Below, one piece after another: positions 53,521-62,389 of a DNA stretch of 64,000 nt. Source of the DNA: Streptomyces sp. ITFR-21 (GTDB lineage: Bacteria; Actinomycetota; Actinomycetes; Streptomycetales; Streptomycetaceae). The notes below the pieces were generated by a model. That model was not told the origin of the DNA, did not search any database, and worked only from the letters and a program-made list of their open reading frames with translations. Both the position numbers and the translations under genes were made by a program. How positions within the stretch are numbered: the stretch's first letter is position 1; every line of letters starts with the position of its first letter. The stretch is taken from NCBI RefSeq assembly GCF_031844685.1, contig NZ_CP134605.1:124001-188000 (forward strand), given 5' to 3'.

Positions 53521-54681
53521 TCAGTCGCCTTCCGTCCGTGCCGTCTCGGCCCGCACCGCGTCGAACGCCTGCTCCAGCACGGCGCGTTCGCCGGGGTCCG
53601 GCGCCCGGCCGCGTACGTGCGCCACGAAGTCCTCGGCGATCTGCCGGTCGGTCCTGCCGCGCAGCCGCCGGGCGTACGACGCGGCGGGGTTTCCGGCGCC
53701 GGGGTCGGGCTCGAAGGCGAGGCTGAGGATGTGCGGGAAGCGTTCGGCGAGGGCGGCCATGGGTTCGTGCGGGCGGTCGGGGTCGGTGAGGGTGGCTTCC
53801 ACCCAGGCGCCGGTGTGGCGGTCGAGCGCGGGGTCGCCGAGCAGGTCGTCCAGCCGGCCGCGCAGCCGGGCCAGCGGCCTGGGCACGGGTGTGTCGAGGC
53901 GCTCGGCCGCCACCTCGCCGGCCGGGCCGAGGGTGACCAGCCACATGCTCTTGCGGTGGTGCTCCTCGGAGAAGGAGTACGCGAGCGGGGAGCCGGAGTA
54001 GCGGATCCGCTCGCTCACGGTCTGGCAGCCGTGCAGATGGCCGAGCGCCGCGTAGTGCACCGCGTCGAAGACCGCGGCGGGCACCGCCTGGACCCCGCCG
54101 GCGGTGATGTCCCGTTCGCTGGCGGAGGGTTGGCCGCCGGTGACGAAGGCGTGGGCGAGCACGACCGACCGGGTGCCGGCCGGGCGGGCGGCGAGGTCGG
54201 CTCGGACCCGGTCCATGGCGGCGCCGAGCACCGCGGCGTGGTCGGCCCGCTCCGCGCCGAACTCCTGGCGGACCAGGGCCGGTTCGAGGTAGGGCAGCCC
54301 GTAGACGGCGACGTCGCCGTACTCGTCGGCCAGCAGCACCGGCCGGTCGCAGGTCGCGGGGTCGGTGCGCAGGTGGATGCCCGCCCGGCCCATCAGCCCG
54401 GCGCCGACGCCGAGCCGCCGGGCGGAGTCGTGGTTGCCGGAGATCATCACGGTGGGCACGCCCAGTTCGGCGAGCCGGTGCAGTGCCCCGTCGAAGAGTT
54501 CGACGGCGGACAGCGGCGGCACGGCCCGGTCGTAGACGTCCCCGGCCACCAGTACGGCGTCCACGCGTTCGGCGGCCGCGGTGGCCACCAGGTGGTCGAG
54601 GAAGGCCCGTTGTGCGTCGAGCAGGCTCACCCGGTGGAAGGACCGCCCCAGGTGCCAGTCCGACGTGTGCAGGAAGCGCAT
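53521..54681 (-). CDS. sbcD: Exonuclease subunit SbcD
   Basis: 386 residues. Mre11-type phosphoesterase motifs: HTSDWHLGR (metal-binding Asp/His), VAGDVYDR, ISGNHDSARRL, VLAHAFVTG and GHLHGCQ. C-terminal capping region RIRYSGSPLAYSFSEEHHRK. It is the nuclease partner of SbcC (Mn-dependent 3'-5' exo- and endonuclease). ATG 54681. First gene of the sbcD-sbcC operon, 50 nt downstream of the YigZ gene stop. Confidence 0.96.
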   Translation of the reverse strand: MRFLHTSDWHLGRSFHRVSLLDAQRAFLDHLVATAAAERVDAVLVAGDVYDRAVPPLSAVELFDGALHRLAELGVPTVMISGNHDSARRLGVGAGLMGRAGIHLRTDPATCDRPVLLADEYGDVAVYGLPYLEPALVRQEFGAERADHAAVLGAAMDRVRADLAARPAGTRSVVLAHAFVTGGQPSASERDITAGGVQAVPAAVFDAVHYAALGHLHGCQTVSERIRYSGSPLAYSFSEEHHRKSMWLVTLGPAGEVAAERLDTPVPRPLARLRGRLDDLLGDPALDRHTGAWVEATLTDPDRPHEPMAALAERFPHILSLAFEPDPGAGNPAASYARRLRGRTDRQIAEDFVAHVRGRAPDPGERAVLEQAFDAVRAETARTEGD

Positions 54682-54731
54682 GATCTCCAGAGACTAGCGG
54701 CACCGGTACCGGCCGGGACGGGTAACCGCGA

Positions 54732-55373
54732 TCATCCGGCGTCCGGTCGGACGTCCACGTAGGCGCTGCCCTCGACCGCGCAGCCGGCCGCGCCCGAGGT
54801 GGTGTCGGCGAGCCAGGAGCGGAAGGCGGGCACCTCGGTCTCCGGGACGCCGAGGTGGAAGGTCACCTCGGCGCCGTAGGAGACCTCGCGTACGGTACGG
54901 CCCGCCGCCCGCAGGTCGTTCTCCAGCCGGCCGGCCCGCTGGTGGTCGGCGGTGACGGTGACGAGGGCGAGCAGGCGGCGCTCGACGGTGCCGATCAGGT
55001 CCAGTGCGGCGGAGACGGCGCCGCCGTAGGCGCGGGCGAGGCCGCCGGCGCCGAGTTGGACGCCGCCGTAGTAGCGGGTGACGACGGCCGCGGTGTCCCG
55101 CACCTCGCGGCCGAGGAGCACCTGCAGCATGGGGGTGCCGGCGGTGCCGCCGGGCTCGCCGTCGTCGCTCGCCCGGTGCAGGCGCCCGTCGGGGCCGATG
55201 ACGTAGGCGAAGCAGTTGTGGGTGGCCGCCGGGTGCGCCCTGCGGATCCGGCGTACGAACTCCCGCGCGGCCTCCTCGCTGTCGGCGGGGGCGAGCGCGC
55301 ACAGGAAGCGGGAGCGCTTGATCTCGCTCTCGTGGACGCCCTCGCGTGCCACCGTCAGATACCGGTCGATCAC
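54732..55373 (-). CDS. YigZ/IMPACT family protein
   Basis: 213 residues from GTG 55373. IMPACT domain: EIKRSRFLCALAPADSEEAA, RRAHPAATHNCFAYVIG, RASDDGEPGGTAGTPMLQVL, VVTRYYGGVQLGAGGLARAY. A C-terminal DUF1949 ferredoxin-like domain follows. Function in bacteria is unsettled (related to the GCN2 inhibitor IMPACT). It could be read with sbcD downstream. Confidence 0.92.
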   Translation of the reverse strand: MIDRYLTVAREGVHESEIKRSRFLCALAPADSEEAAREFVRRIRRAHPAATHNCFAYVIGPDGRLHRASDDGEPGGTAGTPMLQVLLGREVRDTAAVVTRYYGGVQLGAGGLARAYGGAVSAALDLIGTVERRLLALVTVTADHQRAGRLENDLRAAGRTVREVSYGAEVTFHLGVPETEVPAFRSWLADTTSGAAGCAVEGSAYVDVRPDAG

Positions 55374-55472
55374 GCGTTCAGCCTATCCGGCGGGCGGTGG
55401 CGGGAATGGTGGCGGGCGCCGCCGGGTTCGACCAGGCAGGACGACCGGACGTGGGAGCGGCAGGAGGACGAC

Positions 55473-55880
55473 GTGTACGGCGACGCGGCGACGGTGCAGA
55501 GGATCCTGACCGGAACGGGTGACACCTGGGCGGTGGTGGGCCTGTCGAACAACACCGCGCGGGCGGCGTACGGCGTCGCCGCGGTGCTCCGGCGGTTCGG
55601 CAAGCGGGTGGTGCCGGTCCACCCGAAAGCCGAGGCGGTGCACGGTGAGCAGGGGTACGCCTCGCTCGCCGACATCCCGTTCCCGGTGGACGTGGTGGAC
55701 GTGTTCGTCAACTCCGAGCTGGCGGGCGCGGTCGCCGACGAGGCGGTGGCGGCCGGCGCGAAGGCGGTGTGGTTCCAGCTCGGCGTGGTGGACGAGGACG
55801 CGTACGGGCGGACCCGGGCGGCCGGTCTGGAGATGGTGATGGACCGGTGCCCCGCGATCGAGATCCCCCGGCTCGGCTGA
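55473..55880 (+). CDS. CoA-binding domain protein (YccU-like)
   Basis: 135 residues from GTG 55473 with AGGAGG 6-7 nt upstream. Rossmann fold: WAVVGLSNNTARAAYGVAAV, LRRFGKRVVPVHPKAEAVHG, YASLADIPFPVDVVDVFVNS, AVWFQLGVVDEDAYGRTRAA and a final Cys (MVMDRCPAIEIPRLG). This matches stand-alone CoA-binding proteins of the YccU/succinyl-CoA synthetase-alpha N-domain type. Divergent from the YigZ gene. Confidence 0.9.
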   Translation: MYGDAATVQRILTGTGDTWAVVGLSNNTARAAYGVAAVLRRFGKRVVPVHPKAEAVHGEQGYASLADIPFPVDVVDVFVNSELAGAVADEAVAAGAKAVWFQLGVVDEDAYGRTRAAGLEMVMDRCPAIEIPRLG

Positions 55881-55989
55881 CCCGGCGCCGGATCCCGCGG
55901 TCGGCTGCCTGCCGTACCGGCCGGCCCCGGGATCCGCCCGGGGCCCGCCGGCGTGCCGCCCGCGTGCCCTCGCGGACGCGGCGGACGGC

Positions 55990-56520
55990 TCAGACGCCCA
56001 GGCCGGTCAGGACGACCGCGCCGGGCAGGCCGGCGAGGGTCCTGCCGGGGACGATGAGCTTGCCGCGGCGGGCACCGCTGCCGATCACCACGTGGGCGGT
56101 GTCCGCCACCGCCGCGTCGATCAGCAGCGGCCAGTGCGGCGGCAGCCCCACCGGGGTGATGCCGCCGTACTCCATGCCGGTCCCGCCGACCGCGAGGTCC
56201 ATGGTGGCGAAGGACGCCTTGCGGGCGCCGAGGTGGCGGCGGACCAGTCCGTTGACGTCCACCCGGGTGGTGGACAGCACCACGCAGGCTGCCAGTGTCA
56301 CGTCCTGGCCGCGCTTGGCCGCGACGACCACGCAGTTCGCGGACCTCTCCAGCAGCTCCGGGCCGTAGGCGGCCACGAAGTCGGCGGTGTCGGCCTTGGC
56401 GGGGTCGGTGTCCACGTGGACCATCTCGGGGGTCACCGCGGCGGCCACCGGCGGCGGCAGCAGCTCCCGGCGTTCGGTGGCGGGTTGGGCGTCCTCGAAG
56501 GTCCCGATCGGTGCGCGCAT
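55990..56520 (-). CDS. YbaK/EbsC-type aminoacyl-tRNA deacylase-like protein
   Basis: 176 residues from ATG 56520. YbaK/prolyl-tRNA editing fold: ANCVVVAAKRGQDVTLAACV, RHLGARKASFATMDLAVGGT, MEYGGITPVGLPPHWPLLID, ARRGKLIVPGRTLAGLPGAV. The conserved Lys in ARKASF and the Gly-rich GGITPVGL loop are the editing-site features. Freestanding family members hydrolyse mischarged tRNAs; amino-acid specificity cannot be assigned. Confidence 0.88.
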   Translation of the reverse strand: MRAPIGTFEDAQPATERRELLPPPVAAAVTPEMVHVDTDPAKADTADFVAAYGPELLERSANCVVVAAKRGQDVTLAACVVLSTTRVDVNGLVRRHLGARKASFATMDLAVGGTGMEYGGITPVGLPPHWPLLIDAAVADTAHVVIGSGARRGKLIVPGRTLAGLPGAVVLTGLGV

Positions 56521-56555
56521 ACGGCGAACCTAACAAACCGCGGCGGCGGGTCCGC

Positions 56556-57317
56556 TCAGGTCTGCGCCCGCTCGCCGTCCGACTCCCCCAGCGCCAGCAG
56601 CTGCTGCGGTGTGACGCCCTCGGGGACCGGAACCGGCGGCGGGGTGCGCAGCGGCGGCTGCCAGCCGCTGCCGGGCTCCCAGCGGCGGACGATCCGGGCG
56701 GGCGCGCCGGCGACCACCGCGAAGTCGGGCACCTCGCCGCGCACCACCGCACCGGCCGCCACCACGACGTTGCGGCCGAGGCGGGCACCGGGCAGGATCA
56801 CGCAGCCGGAGCCGAGCCAGCTGCCGGTGCCGATCTCGACGGGCGCGGTGCGCGGCCACTGCTTGCCGACGGGCTGCTCGGTGTCGTCGTAGGAGTGGTT
56901 GTCGCTGGTGACGTAGACGTAGGGGCCGCAGTACACGTCGTCGCCGAAGACCACCGGGGCGGAGGCCACCACGTGGCTGCCGCGGCCGAGCACGACGCCG
57001 TTGCCGAACCGCAGCACCGGGTCCGGGCCGAGGTCGAGCCCGGGCATCATGCCCGCCGTCAAGGTGACCTGCTCGCCGATGACGCAGTGGTCGCCGAGGT
57101 GGATCCACCGCTCGCCGAAGACCGTGCCCTGCGGGAAGGCGAGCCGGGTGCCGACGCCGATCCGGCCGAAGCGCAGGGGCCCGGGGCGGGCGGCGGTGAC
57201 CGCGCCCGCGTTCTGCGCCCACCGCCAGCCGCGGTGCACAAGGCGCGAGACCGTACGCCGCCGCCAGGCCGCGGCACCCCTGGCCGGGGAGAAGAACACG
57301 TTCTCATTCTCGGGCAC
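56556..57317 (-). CDS. Left-handed beta-helix acyltransferase (hexapeptide repeat)
   Basis: 253 residues from GTG 57317. Hexapeptide-repeat turns dominate residues ~45-215: FGRIGVGTRLAFPQGTVFGE, RWIHLGDHCVIGEQVTLTAG, YVTSDNHSYDDTEQPVGKQW (loop with probable catalytic His), VEIGTGSWLGSGCVILPGAR, LGRNVVVAAGAVVRGEVPDF. Such trimers O- or N-acetylate sugars or antibiotics. The start lacks a strong ribosome site. Divergent from a gamma-carbonic-anhydrase-like gene (another beta-helix) across only 59 bp. Confidence 0.88.
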   Translation of the reverse strand: MPENENVFFSPARGAAAWRRRTVSRLVHRGWRWAQNAGAVTAARPGPLRFGRIGVGTRLAFPQGTVFGERWIHLGDHCVIGEQVTLTAGMMPGLDLGPDPVLRFGNGVVLGRGSHVVASAPVVFGDDVYCGPYVYVTSDNHSYDDTEQPVGKQWPRTAPVEIGTGSWLGSGCVILPGARLGRNVVVAAGAVVRGEVPDFAVVAGAPARIVRRWEPGSGWQPPLRTPPPVPVPEGVTPQQLLALGESDGERAQT

Positions 57318-57376
57318 GGGCCCACCGTATACGGTGCCGGTGGACGGCAGGCGGAACGGTGTGAGGACGGTGGGCC

Positions 57377-57937
57377 ATGGCGGATCGGGCGGACGGCGCG
57401 GTAGGGCGGGGGCCGGCCGGCGGGCTGGTCGCCGCCGTCGCGGGGCGTAAGCCGCGGATCGACCGGGACGCGTACACCGCCCACGGGTCGGTGGTGCTGG
57501 GCGACGTGACGCTCGCGGCCGGGTCGAGCGTCTGGTACCACGCGGTGCTGCGCGGCGACTGCGCGCCCGTCAGCCTCGGCGCGGGCTCCAACGTCCAGGA
57601 CAACTGCACGGTGCACGCCGACCCCGGCTACCCGGCGGCGATCGGCGCCGGGGTGACCGTCGGGCACAACACGGTGCTGCACGGCTGCGAGATCGAGGAC
57701 GGGGTACTGGTCGGGATGGGCGCGACCGTGCTGAACGGCGCCAGGATCGGTACGGGGTCGCTGGTCGCGGCGGCTGCGCTGGTCCCGCAGGGGATGCTGG
57801 TGCCGCCGGGCTCGCTGGTCGCGGGGGTGCCCGCGACGGTGCGCAGGGAGCTGACGCGGGCGGAGCGGGCGGCGATCCGGCTGAACGCCGAGCACTACGT
57901 GTCGCTGGCCGGGCTGCACCGGGAGGCGCTGGGGTAG
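57377..57937 (+). CDS. Gamma carbonic anhydrase family protein
   Basis: 186 residues from ATG 57377. Hexapeptide beta-helix with metal His in VQDNCTVHADPG and VGHNTVLHGCEIED (three His), plus VWYHAVLRGDCAPVSLGAGS and LVAGVPATVRRELT. It could be a zinc/iron carbonic anhydrase or a related transferase (PaaY/CaiE/YrdA group); the activity of many members is unproven. The Ala/Gly-rich N-terminal 20 residues are extra. Divergent from the acyltransferase. Confidence 0.9.
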   Translation: MADRADGAVGRGPAGGLVAAVAGRKPRIDRDAYTAHGSVVLGDVTLAAGSSVWYHAVLRGDCAPVSLGAGSNVQDNCTVHADPGYPAAIGAGVTVGHNTVLHGCEIEDGVLVGMGATVLNGARIGTGSLVAAAALVPQGMLVPPGSLVAGVPATVRRELTRAERAAIRLNAEHYVSLAGLHREALG

Positions 57938-58078
57938 GCGCGCCAGGGGCCGCGGGCGGGGGTGTGCGGGAGGCAGGGGGCTGGGGCACCGGGAGGCGGG
58001 CGCCGGATCCCCGGGGAGGCGGTGCCCGCGGAGGCCGGGGCGGGTGCCGGAAGACCCCGTCGGGAGGCCGGCGGGCCG

Positions 58079-58738
58079 CTACTCGCCGGCCTGGGCCGCC
58101 GCGACCTCGGGTGTCTCGGCGGCGGCCTCCATGTCAGCCTGCGCCTTGGCCGCGCGCCGCCTGACGTAGAGCATGGACGCGAGACCGAAGAGGACGGCGA
58201 TGCCCAGGCCGACGTAGCCGAAGCGCTTGAGCCAGGGTTCGGCGACGACGCCCACGTAGTAGACGACGGCGGTTATACCGCCTGCCCAGACGATGCCGCC
58301 GAGCGCGTTGGCGAGCAGGAACTTGCCGTAGGGCATCTTCAGCACGCCGGCCAGCGGCCCGGCGAAGATCCGCAGCAGCGCCACGAAACGCCCGAAGAAG
58401 ACCGCCCACACGCCCCAGCGCTGGAACGAGCGCTGGGCGGTGGCCACATGGCCCGGTGAGAAGTGCTTGGGGAACCGTCTGCCGAGCCGGTCCAGCAGCG
58501 GCTGACCGCCCTTGTGCCCGATGGAGTACCCGACGGAGTCGCCGGCGACCGCGCCGACGATGGCGCTGGCGCCCACCAGCCAGGGACTCACGTGGCCCTG
58601 GGAGGACAGCAGCGCGGCGGTCATCAGCACGATCTCGCCGGGCAGCGGGATACCGAGGCTCTCCACGCCGACCACCAGGAACACCATCAGGCAGACGGCC
58701 ACCGGCGGGATCCCGTCGAGCCAGTCCTGGACGTGCAC
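58079..58738 (-). CDS. DedA family membrane protein
   Basis: 219 residues from GTG 58738 (GGGAGGAG upstream). Hydrophobic segments with the DedA motifs SLGIPLPGEIVLMTAALLSS, GDSVGYSIGHKGG and FFGRFVALLRIFAGPLAGVL (F/Y-x-R-x3-R-x4-P-x-A-G). A charged Ala/Glu-rich tail follows. DedA proteins (VTT domain) are now thought to flip undecaprenyl phosphate or phospholipids. Monocistronic. Confidence 0.92.
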   Translation of the reverse strand: MHVQDWLDGIPPVAVCLMVFLVVGVESLGIPLPGEIVLMTAALLSSQGHVSPWLVGASAIVGAVAGDSVGYSIGHKGGQPLLDRLGRRFPKHFSPGHVATAQRSFQRWGVWAVFFGRFVALLRIFAGPLAGVLKMPYGKFLLANALGGIVWAGGITAVVYYVGVVAEPWLKRFGYVGLGIAVLFGLASMLYVRRRAAKAQADMEAAAETPEVAAAQAGE

Positions 58739-58965
58739 AGCCGGTCTCCTCCCACCACACAGCGTTTGCGGCGCGACACGGCCTTGCGGCGCGACACACC
58801 GGTCCGGGCGCGCGCACGTGTCGGCGCCCACCGTGGAAGCCTAGCCGACCGGGCGGACGGACCCGTCCGGTCAGCGGCGCGGCTCCGGCCGGTCAAGGCC
58901 GGTCAGCGGGGATGGGCGGGCCGGGCGGGGCCCGGCGGGGCGGCCCGCCGGCGGCCGCCGGCCGG

Positions 58966-59430
58966 TCAGCCGGTGGGGCGCAACGTCCAGACGACGGTCA
59001 TCCGGGCGGTCTCGGCGCCGTCGGCGCGGCTGACGGAGACCTCGACGGGGAACTCCGGGCGGACACCGGCGTCCAGCTCCGCAACCACCTCGGCGGCGGG
59101 GCGGCCGAGCCGCGCGGTGGCGGTGACCGGGCCCATGGCGAGCTTGGTGTAGGCGATCTCGGCGCGGACGGCGAGCGGGACCGCCCGGCCGAGCTGCTCG
59201 CCGAAGGCGGCGAGCACGACGGCGCCGGACGCGGACTCGGCGAGGGTGAACACCGCCCCGGCGTGCGGACCGCCGACATGGTTGTGGAAGTCCGGTCGGT
59301 CGGGCAGCAGGACCACGGCGCGCTCGGCGGTGGTCTCGGTGAACTCCAGGTCCAGGGTGCGGGCCATCGGAACGGTGGCCGTCATCATCTCGCCTATGGA
59401 GGGCCCGGCGGCGGGCAGGGTCGGTGCCAT
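58966..59430 (-). CDS. Hotdog-fold thioesterase (PaaI/DUF4442-like)
   Basis: 154 residues from ATG 59430. MARTLDLEFTETTAERAVVL, DFHNHVGGPHAGAVFTLAES (hotdog helix and active-site HxGxxxxLxE pattern), IAYTKLAMGPVTATARLG, ARMTVVWTLRPTG. It hydrolyses acyl-CoA thioesters of unknown chain. A perfect 12-bp palindrome with TTACC-N4-GGTA lies just ahead of the start, like the one beside the acyl-CoA dehydrogenase. Confidence 0.85.
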   Translation of the reverse strand: MAPTLPAAGPSIGEMMTATVPMARTLDLEFTETTAERAVVLLPDRPDFHNHVGGPHAGAVFTLAESASGAVVLAAFGEQLGRAVPLAVRAEIAYTKLAMGPVTATARLGRPAAEVVAELDAGVRPEFPVEVSVSRADGAETARMTVVWTLRPTG

Positions 59431-59440
59431 GGCTGGATGT

Positions 59441-59452
59441 TACCAGCTGGTA
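59441..59452. promoter_or_regulatory. Palindrome TACCAGCTGGTA upstream of the thioesterase
   Basis: Perfect 12-bp palindrome, 11-22 bp before the thioesterase ATG, extended by a T on one side to TTACC-N4-GGTA. It shares spacing and arms with TTACC-N4-GGTAA at 12756-12769. Confidence 0.5.
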
Positions 59453-59536
59453 GCGACGTTCGGTACGGACCCGCGGGACCGGTGAACGGCTGCCGCCTCC
59501 GTCCCCCGCCCTGCCCCGCCTCCATCCCCGCTCCCG

Positions 59537-59566
59537 CCCCTGCCCCTGCCCCTGCCCCTGCCCCTG
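59537..59566. repeat. CCCCTG hexamer, five copies
   Basis: Five exact tandem copies of CCCCTG between the divergent thioesterase and MFS genes, 52-81 bp before the MFS start. May alter promoter spacing if copy number varies. Confidence 0.85.
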
Positions 59567-59617
59567 CCCGGGGGTTAATCGTTTGCGGCGGGCGGGCCGC
59601 TCCTGGAGAGTCCCCGG

Positions 59618-60964
59618 GTGACGAGCCACGATCCGGCCTCCCGACCGCCCGGCCGCCCGCGCCCCTGGCGGCGCGCCCTGCCGCCGTGGGCCGGGCGGAA
59701 CTTCCGGCTCCTGGTGGGCGCGTCCTTCGTCACCAACCTCGGCGGCTCGGGTGCCGTGATCGCCGCCGCGTACGCGGTCATCGACCAGGGCGGCGGCGCC
59801 ACGGACGTCGGCCTGGTGGCGGCGGCCAGGACCCTGGTGCTGGTGGTCTTCCTGCTGATCGGCGGGGCGGTGGCCGACCGGGTGCCGCGGCAGCGGGTGA
59901 TGGTCGTCGCCAACTGCGCCAACGCCGCCTCGCAGGGCCTGTTCGCGCTGCTGGTACTGACCGGGCGCCCCGCGCTGTGGCAGATGGCGTTACTGACCGC
60001 GACCGGCGGCGCGGCGCAGGCGTTCTTCGCACCGGCCTCCGAGGGCATGGTGCTGTCCGCCGTGGAGAGCGGGCACGCGGCCAAGGCGTTCTCCGTCTTC
60101 CGGCTGTCGATGAACGGCGCGACCATCGGCGGTACGGCGCTGGGCGGCGCGCTGGTGGCGGGGGTCGGCCCCGGCTGGGTGCTCGCGGTGGACGCGACCG
60201 GTTTCGCGGTGGCGGCGGGGCTGCGCTCCCGGCTCGATGTGGCCGCCACCCGGCGTCCGAAGGCGCCCGCCGGCATCCTGCACGAGTTGCGCGCGGGCTG
60301 GCGGGAGGTCGTCTCGCGGTCCTGGCTGTGGGGCATCGTCGGGCAGTTCGCGGTGGTCAACGGCGCGGTCGGCGCTTGCGAGGCGGTCTACGGTCCGCTG
60401 GTGGCCCGCGAGCACATGGGCGGCGCCGGGCCGTGGGGGCTGGCCCTGGCTGCGAGCGGGATCGGCACGGTGGCGGGCGGGCTGCTGATGATGCGCTGGC
60501 GGCCCCGGCGCATCCTGCTGGCCGGCACGCTCGGCGTCTTCCCGCTGGCGCTGCCGCCCGCCGCGCTGGCGCTGGCGCCCTCGCTGTGGACGCTGGTGCC
60601 GGTGATGTTCGCCGCGGGCGCCGCCATCGAGGTGTTCGCGGTCGGCTGGATGCTCGCGCTGCACCAGGAGATCGCGGAGGAGATGATGTCCCGGGTGTCG
60701 GCGTACGACTGGTTCGGCTCGGTGGCGATGACGCCGGTGGCGATGGCCGCGGCCGGCCCGGCGGCGCACGCCTTCGGCCGGACCCGCACGCTGTGGGGGT
60801 CGGCGGTACTGGTGCTGCTGCTGACCGGCGCGGTGCTGGCCCTGCCCGCGGTACGCCGCCTGGAGCGCCGTACGGTCGCGCGCCCGGTCCCGGCCGCGAC
60901 GGTGGCCGCGACGGCCCCCGCGTCCGCCGGTCAGGACGTCGCCGGCGCGGCGCCGCTGTCCTAG
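59618..60964 (+). CDS. MFS transporter (enterobactin exporter/macrolide efflux-like)
   Basis: 448 residues from GTG 59618 (GGAGAG upstream). About 12 hydrophobic helices: FRLLVGASFVTNLGGSGAVI, TLVLVVFLLIGGAVADRVPR with the MFS loop 2-3 basic motif, AFFAPASEGMVLSAVE, LLMMRWRPRRILLAGTLGVF, VPVMFAAGAAIEVFAVGWML. This is the MFS_3/EntS-like branch, where exporters of small molecules cluster. Substrate unknown. The C-terminus is Ala/Pro-rich. Confidence 0.87.
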   Translation: MTSHDPASRPPGRPRPWRRALPPWAGRNFRLLVGASFVTNLGGSGAVIAAAYAVIDQGGGATDVGLVAAARTLVLVVFLLIGGAVADRVPRQRVMVVANCANAASQGLFALLVLTGRPALWQMALLTATGGAAQAFFAPASEGMVLSAVESGHAAKAFSVFRLSMNGATIGGTALGGALVAGVGPGWVLAVDATGFAVAAGLRSRLDVAATRRPKAPAGILHELRAGWREVVSRSWLWGIVGQFAVVNGAVGACEAVYGPLVAREHMGGAGPWGLALAASGIGTVAGGLLMMRWRPRRILLAGTLGVFPLALPPAALALAPSLWTLVPVMFAAGAAIEVFAVGWMLALHQEIAEEMMSRVSAYDWFGSVAMTPVAMAAAGPAAHAFGRTRTLWGSAVLVLLLTGAVLALPAVRRLERRTVARPVPAATVAATAPASAGQDVAGAAPLS

Positions 60965-61199
60965 CCGGGGTGTCCCGGCCGGGATGTCCCGCCCGCTGTC
61001 GGGGCCGGTGTCCTGACCGGCGGTCGCCGTCGGCGGTCCTGGTGGCTGTCGGGCCGATCTCCGCGGTGCAGCGGGCCCCGGCCCGCACACCCGCCGCGTT
61101 CCCGCCGCTCGACGACACACCACGCCGCCTCCCTCCTGCGCCGCGCAGCCGCAACGCACCGGATCCCGCCGCCGCCCCGGCGGATCCCGGCGCCAGGCC

Positions 61200-62042
61200 C
61201 TAGCCGACGGTGAACGCCCCGTCCGGCGGTTCGGGTGACGGGACCGCGCGGGCGTCGTGGACGGGGGTACGGGTCAGATCGCGCAGGGGGTGGCCGGTCA
61301 CCACCCGGGCCGGGAAGACGTCGCCGGCGCAGCGCCGGACCAGTTCCTCCAGCGGGAGCGGGCGCCGGGTGGCGGCGAGTACCGCGTTGCCGAAGCGGCG
61401 CCCCCGCAGCACCGCGGGCTCGGCCAGCAGGCACAGTTCCGCGTCCGGACCGAACGCCTCGCGGACGGTGGCGAGTTGAGAGCCGAGGAAGGCGAAGGGG
61501 TCGGCGTCGGCGAGGTTCGCGACATAGACGCCGTCCGGGCGCAGCACCCGTACCGCCTCGCGCAGGAACTCCACGGTGGTCAGGTGCGCGGGGACCCGGG
61601 AGCCGCCGAAGACGTCGGTGACGACGACGTCCGCGCTGCCGCCGGGGGCGGCCGTCAGCCATTCCCGGGCGTCGGCGGTGTGCACGGCGATGCCCGGCTC
61701 CCGCGACGGCAACCGCTCGGCGACGAGGGCGGCCAGCGCGCGGTCGGCCTCCACGACCTGCTGCCGCGATCCCGGCCGGGTGACCGCCAGCCGGCGCGGC
61801 AGCGTCAGCGCGCCGCCGCCGAGGTGCACGGCGTCCACCGGCGTGTCGAAGCAGGACTCCACGACGTAGGCGACACGCCGGACGTACTCGAACTCCAGAT
61901 GCGCCGGCTCGTCGAGGTCCACATACGACTGCGGCGCCCCGTCCACGGTCAGCAGCCAGGCCCGCGGCCGGTCCAGATCGGGCAGCAACTTGGCGGTGCC
62001 GAAGTCGACGGCCCTGGTGACGGGCAGGGGTTCCTGGCTCAT
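61200..62042 (-). CDS. Spermidine synthase-like methyltransferase-fold protein
   Basis: 280 residues from ATG 62042. Rossmann SAM-like motif AVHLGGGALTLPRRLAVTRP, QVVEADRALAALVAERL, DAREWLTAAPGGSADVVVTD, VFGGSRVPAHLTTVEFLREA. The N-terminal strands (LTVDGAPQSYVDLDEPAHLE, FEYVRR) match spermidine synthase-like proteins of actinomycetes. The exact polyamine residues are not all kept, so it may not make spermidine. Ribosome site weak. Convergent with the MFS gene at 235 bp. Confidence 0.85.
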   Translation of the reverse strand: MSQEPLPVTRAVDFGTAKLLPDLDRPRAWLLTVDGAPQSYVDLDEPAHLEFEYVRRVAYVVESCFDTPVDAVHLGGGALTLPRRLAVTRPGSRQQVVEADRALAALVAERLPSREPGIAVHTADAREWLTAAPGGSADVVVTDVFGGSRVPAHLTTVEFLREAVRVLRPDGVYVANLADADPFAFLGSQLATVREAFGPDAELCLLAEPAVLRGRRFGNAVLAATRRPLPLEELVRRCAGDVFPARVVTGHPLRDLTRTPVHDARAVPSPEPPDGAFTVG

Positions 62043-62389
62043 CCGCCGATTCTCCCAGTCGCCGCGGCGCCCTCCGGGCGGGGTCCACCGGACGCGCCGA
62101 GGACGGCCGGGCGGGGCGCCGGGCACGGACCGTCAGACACCGGACCACCGGGCGGGCGGGCCCGTCGGCCGGCGAGCCACCGGGCGCGGCGGGCCGGGCC
62201 GGGCAGCGGCGCACCGCACCGCGGCGGGCCGGACAGCGGCGCTTCGCGGCGGGCCGCGGCAAGGGCTTCGTCAGCGGGACTTCACCCGTCGGTGACATCC
62301 GGGAATCACCGGGGTGAGGGAACTTGTTCCGGCAATGAACTTAGCCCCCCGGGGCACCACACCGTCCCCCGCACCGCGAAGGAACTCCC
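62043..62389. other. 347-bp divergent promoter region with a GGAAC palindrome
   Basis: Between the divergent spermidine-synthase-like and MFS genes. No credible CDS. The distinct element is GGAAC-TT-GTTCC at 62319-62330, about 60 bp before the MFS start and possibly its operator. The part from 62100 to 62270 is GC-rich and featureless. Confidence 0.45.

Noticed and set aside
50466..53726. Plus-strand frame of over 1000 codons opposite sbcC
   Set aside because: Gly/Gln/Arg-rich low complexity, antisense to the clear SbcC coiled coils; a GC-bias artefact.
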